Shown in pieces: positions 10,986-22,209 of a stretch of 64,000 nt of DNA. The notes beneath the pieces are model-generated. The model did no database searches, was not told the origin of the DNA, and saw nothing but the letters and a program-made list of their open reading frames with translations. This stretch comes from Tieghemostelium lacteum (lineage: Eukaryota; Evosea; Eumycetozoa; Dictyosteliales; Raperosteliaceae): contig LODT01000037.1 of NCBI GenBank assembly GCA_001606155.1, forward strand, positions 1,364,001-1,428,000. Direction: 5' to 3'. Within the stretch, counting starts at the first letter, position 1, and the number at the start of each line of letters is the position of its first letter. Made by a program: the position numbers and the translations under genes.

Positions 10986-12674
10986 ATGATAAAAATCAAT
11001 GGGTTACTTAGATTCAGTAGTTGGAATACTCCAATTGGAAAACCTAGTGGAATCATTGTAAAGAATAGTTTAGTAAAGAATAAGAAAGTTCCTTTGATTA
11101 TTGAAAATAAAAGTAATGGGGATGTAACTTGTAGTACAAATGCTACTAAAAATAATGATTATATAAGTTGGTATACATGTGGACCTACTGTATACTCAAA
11201 TACACATATAGGACATGCTAGGAACTACATGTCAGTTGATATAATTCAGAGGTTGCTAAGAGACTATTTTGGATACTCACTGATACATGTGATGGGTATG
11301 ACTGATGTAGACGACAAGATTATTCAAAAATCTCAATTAGAGAATAAATCGACAACTGAGATATCAAAACACTACGAAAATGAATTTATAAGTAATATGA
11401 AAGCACTAGGTATTCAGCCACCCATGTTTACAACAAGGGTAACTGAACATATGCAAGAGATTATAGAATATATAAAGACGATAAGGGAAGGTGGTTACTC
11501 ATACCAAACTAAACAAGGTACTATTACATTCGATGTTGGTAAACTAGGTTTGAAGCAGTATAATAAACTTCGTCAAACCAATGAAAATTCACGTTCGGAT
11601 GAGACATTAGTAGATCAGTCTAAAAAGACTCCTCAGGATTTTGTATTGTGGAAACCTGTAAAGATGGAACAAGATGTCGATGGAATAGGTAACCAAGTTG
11701 CTTGGGATTCACAGGATCTCGGTAGAGGTCGACCAGGATGGCATATAGAATGTTCTGCAATGATTCACTCTATTTTTAAAGATAGATTAGATATACATTC
11801 TGGTGGTATAGATTTAGAGTTTCCTCATCACCAAAATGAAATTGCACAGTGTAATGCACATTTTCACAGTAAGAACCAGTCCACTAGTGCAGGTGAAGAT
11901 AGTTACCAATGGGCCAACTATTTCCTGCATATTGGACATTTATCAATCAGTGGTCAAAAAATGTCAAAATCTTTAAAAAACTTTATAAGTGTTGATGAGT
12001 ACCTTCAGAGACATTCTGCAACATCTCTACGTTGGATGTGTCTACTAAACAAGTATAATGAACCTATAGATTACAATGAAAATGTAATTGAACAATGTCA
12101 AATCAAAGAGAGTAAATTCAAACAGTTTCTAGAGAATAACCAACAACGTCTAGACCAGACATTCTCATCTACAATCTCCAAACAAAATAATTTCAAAAAC
12201 TCACAAGCACTTTTAAACCATTTTCAGAAAGTTCAATTAGATGTACATTATCATCTCTGTAACGATTTTGATACACCTAATGCCATTGAATCCCTATTAT
12301 CACTGATTAAACTAACCAATGAATATCAATCACAAATTGACAATGATCTATTGTACCACATTAACCAATACATTTCTTCAAAGTTAAATGTGTTTGGGTT
12401 CCAGTACAATAACAATAGTAACACAATATCCACTAATACTGAAACTAAAGAAAATGAATTTCTAATTGAAAAACTCTTGGATGTAAGATCACACTTAAGA
12501 GACCTCCTAAAATCCAAAGAAATATGGGACAACCCAAAAGAACTAAAAAAGAAACTGTATCAATTAACAGACGATATCAGAGATTCATGTCACAATGAAA
12601 TTGGTTTAAAAGTAAATGATGTTAATTCATCTCAAACCAACAAACCATATCAAATAGAAAGAACAAATAAATAA
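10986..12674 (+). CDS. mcysS: Cysteinyl-tRNA synthetase, mitochondrial type
   Basis: Class I aminoacyl-tRNA synthetase charging tRNA-Cys; 562 residues, about the size of human CARS2 (564). Catalytic signatures are complete: WYTCGPTVYSNTHIGHARNY (zinc Cys plus HIGH at 74-77), GMTDVDDKII, WHIECSAM and EFPHHQNEIAQ (remaining zinc ligands), and GQKMSKSLKNF (KMSKS near residue 324). About 55 residues precede the catalytic core; they are basic and hydroxylated, with few acidic residues early on, consistent with a mitochondrial presequence. Mitochondrial targeting and the symbol rest on that leader and size; a cytosolic dictyostelid enzyme should exist elsewhere. Single exon. Confidence 0.88.
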   Translation: MIKINGLLRFSSWNTPIGKPSGIIVKNSLVKNKKVPLIIENKSNGDVTCSTNATKNNDYISWYTCGPTVYSNTHIGHARNYMSVDIIQRLLRDYFGYSLIHVMGMTDVDDKIIQKSQLENKSTTEISKHYENEFISNMKALGIQPPMFTTRVTEHMQEIIEYIKTIREGGYSYQTKQGTITFDVGKLGLKQYNKLRQTNENSRSDETLVDQSKKTPQDFVLWKPVKMEQDVDGIGNQVAWDSQDLGRGRPGWHIECSAMIHSIFKDRLDIHSGGIDLEFPHHQNEIAQCNAHFHSKNQSTSAGEDSYQWANYFLHIGHLSISGQKMSKSLKNFISVDEYLQRHSATSLRWMCLLNKYNEPIDYNENVIEQCQIKESKFKQFLENNQQRLDQTFSSTISKQNNFKNSQALLNHFQKVQLDVHYHLCNDFDTPNAIESLLSLIKLTNEYQSQIDNDLLYHINQYISSKLNVFGFQYNNNSNTISTNTETKENEFLIEKLLDVRSHLRDLLKSKEIWDNPKELKKKLYQLTDDIRDSCHNEIGLKVNDVNSSQTNKPYQIERTNK

Positions 12675-13779
12675 TTATTATAAATTAATTTATAAAATTA
12701 TATTAATTTTAATTTATTAGAAAACAATTACAGATTTAACTAAAGTTAAATCCCGCTGTTGACTCAACCCTTTTTTATAGTTTCTACAAAATCTTTTAAT
12801 TATAAAATATTAATATTAAATATTCATATCTCTCTTATGAAATATTTGATTTAATGAATTATCAGAAAGAATTTTTGTACACGTATGCTTTTCCTCCTCA
12901 CGAATTGTAGGTCCGCTCGTCACAGTTTTTTCATCATAATATTCATTAAGATCAAATTAACCCTTAATAACACTTACTTATTTGTAGTTAAACTATTCAA
13001 AAATGGCCATGTTTTGCCACAGTCAATTGATAACTATTCCAACAGAAGAGAAACTTTAAATAAAGAAAATTGTATATATTAATATTTGAGATTCTACTAT
13101 TTAGAAATACAAAAGAGATTTGATATTAAAATGTCAGATAAAGTGTATATGATATTGCCTTGCATCTTCATTATATTACAGATGTCCCTAACAAATTTAT
13201 CATCATGATCTTAAAATCAAATCTCTGTTTAAAGATTTAAACCTACCATCTTCAGAATTGTGAATAAATTTAATACTAAAGTTGAAATATTAAGTAAACA
13301 CCCCTAAAAAAAAAACTTTTGGTTTAAAAGAGAATCAAGAGTTAGATAATGAATTTTCAATTTATAGTATAAGAAAAAGATAGAGCTAAATCAGACGAAA
13401 TTCTTTTCGGCAAAAAATATATGACATATGCTTGTTTGAATGTTTTAATCATCATTAAGAACTCTATCAACTTTCTATAATACATTTTGATGTTAAAGGT
13501 TTTGTTGAGTTTGTACCTACCTTGTCTAAGACATGCTTATTGTGCTTATAGTAATGAAGAATGATTCAAATCAAATATGAAAATGCAATAGAAAAAAAAA
13601 ACCGAGTAAAAAAAATAATTTTGTTGGCAAAAGACAAAGATTTTGTGTAATTTTTTAATAAATTTTTACCAATACAATCTATATTTGAAGAATCTGTAAA
13701 GTTACAATTGTAAATAATACTTGACTATCATTTTTAGTTATAAGAGTATTCTTTATAATTTTTGTAAATAATATTAGAA
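12675..13779. other. Intergenic spacer, 1.1 kb
   Basis: Lies between the 3' ends of the cysteinyl-tRNA synthetase gene and the spliced LRR gene. It is A/T-rich with two short unsupported reading frames (65 codons at 12885, and 25 codons at 13131 beginning MSDKVYMILP). Part of 13560-13780 may be the 3' end of the LRR gene if its final GTAAGT is used as a donor. No RNA gene recognised. Confidence 0.5.
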
Positions 13780-15346
13780 CTATGGTGTAATATAAAAAAT
13801 AATGTAAAGACTTACCAATAAATCAATTTTATATAATGATTTACAATGTTCTAAAATAACTGGTAGAGATTGATTAGTTATTTCGTTTGTACTTAAATCA
13901 ATTCTTATTAATTTTCTACCTATTCCAGTGAGTATAGGTAGTAATAACTGATCATTTAAATTACAATTTGTCAAATCCAAGTACCGTAGTGAATTGTACT
14001 CTTTCTCAAATATTGACGATGTGATTTCTGGTGTTAATCTGTTGAATATTTTGGTATCTTATTAGTATGGAATATTTTTTTTGATACACTCTCTATACAT
14101 ACTTCCAATTGGATATTGATAAATTAACAATATTTTTAAATTGAATATCTGGACATGGACGTGTATGTGATCCATCAAATATAGTTAGAGAGTCTGATAT
14201 CTCATAGATATGAGATACATTTCTGCAGTATTTAATAGAGAGTTGGTTGAGTGATTTTGAAGTTTCTAATAGAGTATTTACAGTAGTACCTGTTAGACTA
14301 AAATTATTAATTACAAATACAGTTTCTAAATTATTCAAACTTATGAATATCTTTAGAAAATCTTCATTGTCCATATTCATATTTGAAAAATAAACACTAG
14401 TAATACCTGTAAATAACATAAACTTTTCTAAAATATAAGGACCAAATAGATTATCTGATGACCTAAATTTCAATGTCTATATAATGTTAATATATTCATA
14501 AAACTTCACCCCCACCACACAGACACACATACAATAGATTTTAAATTTGGTGCACTTTCCAGTACTCTGTAAAAGAGTATTTTTTCAATGGCACCTGGTA
14601 CCTCAAGACTTGTAACTGAAGATAAGTTTGGGAGAAGTTCCATTATACCATGATAAGACAGAGTTGGAATTGCAAGTGTAGTTAATGTGGTTCTAGGTTG
14701 AGATGTTTTGAAAAATGAACTTATGTTCTTAATCTTTGTACATGTGATTAATGACAATGAACTAAGGTTATTTAGTAATATACAGTTTGCTATATATTGT
14801 AAAGATGATTCTGTCAACTGAAATTGACCATTTAAATTCAATGTTTCGGCACTTGGCATTACACCACTAAACTCCTTTGAATAGTAATTTAGAGTACTGG
14901 TAAACTGGTATATTACCTTATCAACCATTTTCTCTCTTGGATATGTAGACAGATCGACAATCTTTGTATAGATACATGTATATAAATATATAAAATACAA
15001 CAAAATTTAAATTATGTTAGTTTTACATTCATTTTCATTTTTTTTGCTATCTCTCTCGTTGTTAAATTTGATGAGAGGGAGGGGGATGTGTTTATTATTA
15101 TTATTATAAAAAGAACTCAAAAAGTAAACAAATATATTGTTATTAACAAACGCACACACAGACACACACCTTCCATTTATTACTCTTTAGAAACAATTGT
15201 CTATGGTGTTTATCTATTCTTCCAAACCTAAAGAAATCATGAAAGTTCAAATGTCTAACAATTAAATCAAAAAGATATTTTGATAATTTTTCTTTAAACA
15301 CAGGTACTGATGGTGTCTCTAATGAACTGTGATCTGTCTGTGACAT
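13780..15346 (-). CDS. Spliced F-box-like/LRR protein (at least four exons)
   Basis: Exons 15346-15170, 14961-14533, 14476-14103 and 14038-13780 join in matching phases (0, 0, 2) into a 412-residue protein. Exon 1 carries an F-box-like segment (KYLFDLIVRHLNFHDFFRFGRI). Later exons are LRRs such as SLSLITCTKIKN, LNQLSIKYCRN and LRYLDLTNCNLND, the last similar to FBXL-type repeats. Each junction restores an LRR, for example NLKSI joined to TLKFRSS. The last exon reads through a good donor (GGTAAGTC at about 13817) to a stop at 13780; if that donor is used, an acceptor near 13687 would end the protein five codons later. Unlike the 18-26 kb copies it is intron-rich, so it belongs to another subfamily. 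Confidence 0.75.
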
Positions 15347-15714
15347 CATAAAATCGTTGAAATGATGAGAAAAAATTATACACCTTTTGCAACCTTCCAA
15401 CTGAAAAAAAATAAAATAAAAAAAAAATAACACCATTGAAAAAGTGTGTATTAACAACAAATCTATCAAAAAAATTATAGTTAAAACACCCCAGCCAACA
15501 CACTTAAAATATAAAAGTAGTAGTACACAATATAATATCTCATTATTTGCTGGTAATTGGCGTGTGAACTAGATTAACACATTTTATTGTTGGAAGGTGC
15601 TTAGAGTGTGGTTTTATAATTTTTTTTTTTTCAATTCTACACAATTTCAAATTCAATAGCTTTAGTTTTTATTATAATTAATTTATATTATATTTTATAA
15701 AGTAGGCACATATT
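15347..15714. promoter_or_regulatory. Divergent promoter region of the LRR gene and dgkA
   Basis: About 370 bp between two start codons on opposite strands. Apart from A/T runs, the minus strand holds a polypyrimidine-AG resembling a splice acceptor at about 15400, which could mark a 5' untranslated exon of the LRR gene. No specific factor site recognised. Confidence 0.4.
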
Positions 15715-17932
15715 ATGTCATCACATAATTGGAAGCTAAAATCTTTTAATACCATTGTAAGTTTGAATTTGATCAAATATGAAGATGATTGGAATACTAA
15801 CTGATACTTAATAGACATTTTGTGATCATTGTGGTACATTGTTATGGGGTATATGTAATCAAGGTTACCAATGTTTAGATTGTAATTTTAGTACACATTC
15901 AAAGTGTGCAGGACATGTAAAATCGGAATGTAATCAGAAAAAGATCAATATTCAAGAGAAACCACACACATTTCACAAAACCACTAAATCTATCAGAAAA
16001 TTTTGTAATCATTGCAGAGATACAACATTTACTATATCAGGTGACACTTTTGTGTGTAAGGATTGTAAATATATAGTGCATTCTCATTGTAAAGATCAGG
16101 CTCCGAATAATTGTAGAATTACATATTATGTACCACCAACAACATTGGATACATTAAAGAGTAAGAGAAACAGTATAGGTCCTATTAATAGTCAGAACAG
16201 TGATGAAAATCTGAAGGTCTATCATCACTGGGTTGAAGGTAATTTGAAAGAGAATAAGAAATGTATACACTGTTTGGAAACTTGTGAGAAATCATTTTCA
16301 TTGGCACATTATAAGTGTTTGTGGTGTAGTAAACATATTCACTCTGCATGTCATTCTCAGCATAATCCTATATGTGATTTGGGACCGCTGGTTGATATTA
16401 TCATTCCACCAACTATAGTGCATTTATTAGAAGACCAAGTGAAACCAGATACCAATAATATAGTTAGATTTAAATTGGTTTCACCTATGCCTAAAAAGGC
16501 TTTATTTGTATTTATTAATCCAAAGTCTGGTGGTCAAATGGGTGATGAATTATTGAGAAAGTTCTCATCAATTCTCAATCCAGTACAGTTGATTGACCTT
16601 ATTCGAAATGGACCTGATCACGGTCTAAATGCCATCAAAAACTATTTGATCGAGCATCCTGAAGATGCAAATAAATTTAGAATTCTGGTGTGTGGTGGTG
16701 ATGGAACTGTAGGCTGGATTCTACAAGCAATGAAACGACTTGGACTTCCTTCCATCCCAGTAGGTATCTTAGCTCTAGGTACTGGAAACGATCTTTCTAG
16801 AACCTTTGGTTGGGGACCTGGTTACGATGGTGAAAAGCTTCCTATACTCTTACAAGAAATCAACGATTCCAGAGTTGTAAAACTCGATACTTGGACTATT
16901 AAAATTGAAAATCCTCTATCACCTCTCAATACAGACACCAACAAGACTATAGAGATGAATAACTACTTCTCCATAGGTATAGATGCTCAGATTGCCTTAG
17001 GATTCCATTTAGCTAGAAATGCAAACCCTCAACTATTCACAGGAAGAACTGTTAACAAACTCTGGTATTCCAAGATTGGGTTGGAGTTTATAACTAAAGA
17101 TGTTGTGAAACTTCACAAGATTCTTGAGATTCACATCGGTGAGAATCGTCTGGAGATTGATAAGTCCATTGAAGGTATTATCATTATGAATTTGGGTTCC
17201 TATGCTGGTGGAAATGATTTATGGGGTAAACCAAAGAAATCAGATCACTCATTCAAGAAACAGTACATCGATGATGAAATGCTTGAGATTATGGGTGTTA
17301 CATCACTAACTCATTTGGGATCGTGTCTAAGTGGTATAGCATCACCAATTCGGTTGGCACAGGGAAATAACATTACCATTCGTCTAAAGAAATCCGATGA
17401 GGTTGATAGCGCCTATCAAATTGATGGTGAACCTTATCCAGTTGAATCTAATGAATGTACTTTTAACTTAAACTTTTTCAAACAAGTAAATATGCTCTCG
17501 CCAAGAGACTCCAAAACCAAATCATCCATTACCAAATTTGAACATAACATTATTGATAATAATGGACATCACCATAATAAGACTATATCCGTGTCTTCGA
17601 CTGCTCAATCTACTATTGCAACTCCTTTATACCATCATCACCACCACAGTGATGGAAGTTCAAGTGAAACTCAACCAATGCTAAGTAATTTAGTAATTGC
17701 AGAGAACAATGGTACTGGTAACAGTAGTACTACTCCACCAACTTCCAGTGTTAATATGAACAACAACAACAACAATAACAATAATAATTATACAACACCA
17801 CCAACATCCAATGTCTCATCACCATTGAACCAATCACAAACACATCAATCTCATCACAAGGTTGTTATGGGTGGTGGTATTGAACTAAATCTAATTGAAG
17901 ATAAATCCAATACCAATGAAGAAGTTGATTAA
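15715..17932 (+). CDS. dgkA: Diacylglycerol kinase with three C1 domains
   Basis: Phosphorylates diacylglycerol to phosphatidic acid at membranes. A 14-codon first exon (15715-15756) and a GTAAGT/TAG intron (15757-15814) precede the main exon, giving 719 residues. Three Cys/His zinc C1 domains lie at about 4-50, 64-112 and 150-198. The catalytic domain starts near 241 (FVFINPKSGGQMGD, then VCGGDGTVGWIL with the glycine-rich nucleotide loop), and the accessory domain includes TGNDLSRTFGWGPGY and YFSIGIDAQIALGFH. The C-terminal 150 residues are His/Asn/Ser/Thr-rich and presumably disordered. Domain order matches Dictyostelium DgkA, a protein first described as a myosin heavy-chain kinase. The start is secure because exon 1 completes the first C1 domain (HNWKLKSF joined to FCDHCGTLL). 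Confidence 0.92.
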
Positions 17933-18128
17933 CTATTTTTTAATAATCTATTAATTGTAGAGTAAATCTAATAAATTGATTTATCCAAGTAACCATCTGA
18001 AAACATTAAAGCAACTTTGATCCCTACAATTACACTGTTGATATATTTGTAAAGTTTCCAAATCTGAGATGTACTCTTTCTCATTTTTGAGCCATCAATT
18101 TCTAAATTAGTTTTTTTAGTTTTTGATG

Positions 18129-19853
18129 TTAATAATCATCTTTTATTTCAGTCAAAGTAGACACTGAATATTTATCACATAGTTCAAGTATATCTGGGTA
18201 TTCACAAAATGTGGTACCTATATAGGAAAGACTTTTAACTCTATCTGATTTCAAGAGTGTTTTAAAGTCCTCTAGAGTTGTTGTGTCCATTTTTTTATAG
18301 GGACTAGTTGGGAAAGTTAGAGATCTTAGATGTTGATTATTTTGAAGAATTTGTAAAATACATGAGTATTCATTCTGAGTATCATGGTTTTGTATTGATA
18401 CTCTTTCACCAAGAGATAGAGTGTGTAGATATTGGTTGTATTGAATCAATGGCACCAAGTCATGTAATATATCTGATTTGGTGGTTCTGATCCGTTTGAT
18501 GATGAGTGTGTGAAGTGGTTTATGGTTTTCTATACACTCTAATAGTATAATTAGGTTGGGAAATTCCAATGCATTAATTTTTAGAGTGTGTAGGTACTGA
18601 TTTTGTAGTAGTATAGATGGTTTAATGTATACATCAATAACAACACTGTTGTTTATAGATATTGTATTTAACTTTGGTAGATTACTTTTAATGAATAGAT
18701 TAATTGTCTTTTGTGGGTGTTCGTGAGAAGAGGTAGGGGTTGTAATTGTGATATTTGTTAAATTCACTAACTGATCAATTTTAGTTTTATATGATTGGTT
18801 ATGAGATAGGGGACAATTAGGGGTTAAATCAATAGACTCAAGGGATGTCATTGGGTTCCAAATATTAAGGAAATTGAATTTACAATTGGAGTCGTGATTG
18901 AATGAGGAGTATTCATTGATCCTAATTTCCCTTATATGACTGTTATTAATAGAGACATTGTAGACTTGTTCATCACTTTCACTTTCAATTTGTAAATTGA
19001 AATAGATTCTTGGGCATTTTATCATGTTTAGTAAATATACAACATCTTGAAATAGTATGAGATCATAATGAAGTGAAAGTAAACCAAGATTCTTCATATT
19101 ATTAAGAGCATTGACAATATCTTCAATAGGTATATCAAATAAATAAAGCATGGAGATATTCAAAATCTCGAGTGACTGTGAGGCTTTAAGTAGAATCAGC
19201 AGATTCTCTGGTTTGATACTAACCATGTATAGTGTGAGTTCTTTTAACATGTTATTACTATTGACTATATTTAAAGGATCTGGTATAGAGACTTTAGAAA
19301 GATCAACATTTCTAAATTTACTATTGTTAAATAGTAAATCACTGATAGTTATCACCCTAAATGATGGTTCTTCTTGAATTTTAATTTCAAATTGTGTACC
19401 AACTTTAAACTTTCCAAATTGAATATCACACATATTATCAATAGATTTTTGATCATCTATTATAAAGAATATAGAATCAACATTCGAAAAGAGATCTAAA
19501 ATCTCATTTTGCTTATCAGTATCATTAATAATAATATCTAAATGTGATACTCTTTTGGTGACTTGAGATAACTCTGTTTTGTTTTCCATATAGGATATTA
19601 CTATTTCTTTTGGTATCTCAAGTGTATACTTTAGATCACATCTGTTTGTCAATTTATTTAGCTTTTTCAATATCTTTATGCTTTTTACTTCTTCTAATCT
19701 CTTTAAAAATCTAACTTTTGGTAATATCTCTAATATTACTGATTTTGATAGCAATGAAAGCTGATAAACTAAATTATAATAGGTATTTAATTTATATTCT
19801 AAATTTATTCTATATTCCAATATCTTTTGTATTAAAATGTTTGGTAAATCCAT
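18129..19853 (-). CDS. F-box-like/LRR protein, tandem family copy 1
   Basis: Intact single-exon protein of 574 residues. The first 45 residues (LPNILIQKILEYRI, then LLSKSVILEILPKVRF) have the spacing of an F-box and define this local family. The remainder is degenerate LRR ending in the family's C-terminal segment (HLRSLTFPTS, a TTLEDFKTLLKSDRVK-type block, then LSYIGTTFCEYPDIL). It is the most divergent of the four head-to-tail copies. Function unknown; recruitment of substrates to an SCF ubiquitin ligase is the generic expectation if the F-box is real. Confidence 0.75.
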   Translation of the reverse strand: MDLPNILIQKILEYRINLEYKLNTYYNLVYQLSLLSKSVILEILPKVRFLKRLEEVKSIKILKKLNKLTNRCDLKYTLEIPKEIVISYMENKTELSQVTKRVSHLDIIINDTDKQNEILDLFSNVDSIFFIIDDQKSIDNMCDIQFGKFKVGTQFEIKIQEEPSFRVITISDLLFNNSKFRNVDLSKVSIPDPLNIVNSNNMLKELTLYMVSIKPENLLILLKASQSLEILNISMLYLFDIPIEDIVNALNNMKNLGLLSLHYDLILFQDVVYLLNMIKCPRIYFNLQIESESDEQVYNVSINNSHIREIRINEYSSFNHDSNCKFNFLNIWNPMTSLESIDLTPNCPLSHNQSYKTKIDQLVNLTNITITTPTSSHEHPQKTINLFIKSNLPKLNTISINNSVVIDVYIKPSILLQNQYLHTLKINALEFPNLIILLECIENHKPLHTLIIKRIRTTKSDILHDLVPLIQYNQYLHTLSLGERVSIQNHDTQNEYSCILQILQNNQHLRSLTFPTSPYKKMDTTTLEDFKTLLKSDRVKSLSYIGTTFCEYPDILELCDKYSVSTLTEIKDDY

Positions 19854-20340
19854 ATTAATAACTGTAGCAAAACAATAAAATAAAAAAAAACAGTCTATAA
19901 ATAAGTCACTGAATAATGTTGAGAGACAATAAAATGTGAAACACCTTATTCTTCGAGTTTTTTATTTATTTGTTGACCAATAGTAGGAAATTGATGGTAG
20001 AGTGCATATAAGCTTTCGAATATTGAGACTCAAAAATGCTATATCTTCTAAAAATTGACCTAAAAAAGAATAAAAGATTCAATTTTTAAAGTTTACTGTA
20101 GAAAATAGTTCCAGAAATATTATTATTACAGTTAGCTGACACCCACCCCAATACATGGTTAGAAAATACAATATTTATCATTACATAATATATTTAGAGG
20201 TAATATATTAAATAGTTATTTTCATTATACTATTATAATTAAATAGCCAAAGATAAATAAAATAATAGCTTAACTTTAAAAAGATGTATAAAAATCAAAA
20301 AAGTTTTTCAATAAGAATAAGCCACCTAGGGTGTATCTTT
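19854..20340. other. Spacer between LRR copies 1 and 2
   Basis: About 490 bp of A/T-rich sequence that should hold the promoter of copy 1. The other two gaps between tandem copies are only 84-177 bp. No gene or RNA recognised. Confidence 0.5.
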
Positions 20341-22033
20341 TTATTGAGGTGTTTTACTACTTATAGAACTTTGAATCAAAATGGAAGTCAAATCAGGGTG
20401 ATTGAAAAACGGAAGACCAATATGCCACAGATTCAGAATTCTATCAGATTGAAGTAACAATTTATATTCATTGTAAGTATCTTCACTGAGTTTTCCTGTG
20501 TTTGGAAATGATATATTTCTTATATTTGAATTGTTTTTTAGAATATATAATATGGAATTGTAGACATTAAATAACTTTTCTTTTGTCCCCTTTCTTCCTT
20601 CAATATTTATAGTGTGTAATACTTTGTTTTTTACAATAAATGGTATTAACTCTGACAGACTTTCAGTACCAACTGTAAAAACAATAGTAACTGAAAATAG
20701 CATGAGAGTTTGCCTGGTAACTTCCAGTTCTAAAATTTTTAGAATTTCTTGGAATGAAATATATCCAATTGTGATACTATTTATAAAGTGGTTGTGAGAT
20801 AATGAACTCAAATATATAATAGATTTGAGTTCAAAATTGTGGTTTTGACTATTATCAATGGAGATTGAAGTGAGTTTTGGAAGATTTGCACTAGCCAGAT
20901 CACTAATAAATAGTGGTGTACTTTTAAAATCGTATTCTTCAATAATTTTTATACTTTTTAGATTTGTAAATTTGTGGACTATTTTAGATAATAAAATATA
21001 TGGATTAGGTGCAATCCCAATAGTTTCCAGTCCTGATAACTGTTTCCAAATAGAGATATAATTGAATTTTCCTATTTCTTCATAAATAAAAGAAAATTTT
21101 TTAATAAAAGGGTTATTGATGGTGTAGTCTAGGATATTCAATGTTAAACATTACATCATGGCATTTTATGTTATTTAATAGATATATAGTATCTTTTACC
21201 TGTAAATTGGTAAATGTAAAATCGAATCTTTGAAGATTTTGAAGTTGGATAACTGCATCGAATATAGGTGTTGGATCTCTTCCCCTCAAAAGAACCCTAA
21301 ATAATATCAATAATTGCAAAGATGGTGATTTACTAATTAGCAATGCAATGTCAATTGGTAGAATATTTGTCTTTAATAATCTAAGTTCAGTCAAAAGGAG
21401 ATTTCCTCTAATACTACTAGAATCTAATTGAAAAGATTTTGGAATACTGAAATACATATCATATATAAAAATATGTGATATTGAATTGCTATTGAATAGT
21501 AGATGAAATATATTATTATCAATATTTAAAGTTGGTTCTACCAAATAGATTTCATTGACCTTGAATTTGTCATAAGGTACTTCATGATGGATTACTGAAA
21601 TGTCTTTAGGTTGAGCTGATATTGAAAAACATGAGTTTTGTAAATTTACAAATTTATCTAATATCTCCTGATTCATTTTATATTTTTCACCTATTCTGAT
21701 ATCCAAATGTGTTATTCTTTTATAGATTTGATCTCCAAAATCAGAATTTACAAATGAATTTATCTCTGAATGTGGTAATTTCATTGAATACTGAAGATTA
21801 CAAAAATCTGTCAATTTATTCAGATTTTTCAATAGAATAATCTCTTTTGGTTTGCTACAAGCAATTGTAAACCTATATGAGTATCTAACTTTTGGTAGCA
21901 CCTCTAATTGTATTCTCTTTGAAACTAATACAAATATTTTAATTAACTGGTAATAATTATCTAAACTACATTTTATATCAATTCTATATTCAAATATTTT
22001 TACCAATATAATATTGGGTAAGTATGTTCCCAT
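20341..22033 (-). pseudogene. Broken LRR family copy 2, recent duplicate of copy 3
   Basis: Aligns end to end with the intact gene at 22210-23925. The reading frame from 22033 (MGTYLPNIILVKIF) runs to about 21113. Homology then continues in another frame from about 21141 to 20341. By direct comparison, the stretch between the shared ACATTGA and CACCATCAATAACCC is 13 bases here and 36 in the intact copy, so a net loss of 23 bases breaks the frame. The last third is almost identical to copy 3, while the N-terminal half is clearly more divergent. An ATG 18 bp upstream (22051) is also in frame, but alignment with copy 3 favours 22033. Confidence 0.75.
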
Positions 22034-22209
22034 TTTCAAAACTATTGACAAAGAAAACAGAAAATTTAAATATAATTAATATATTCTAATTTTTACTTTC
22101 TTCCAATTTTTTAAATAAAGTATTTAGAAAATATTATCATAATAAGAAGTGCAAAAATTCAAAAAAAGTCTCTTTTCAGGGCATATAAGGTTTATAAAAC
22201 TATATAGTT

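Noticed and set aside
12885-13206. Short frames in the 12.7-13.8 kb spacer, including one starting MSDKVYMILP
   Set aside because: The second vaguely recalls the N-terminus of dictyostelid F-box proteins, but it stops after 25 codons and nothing downstream continues it.
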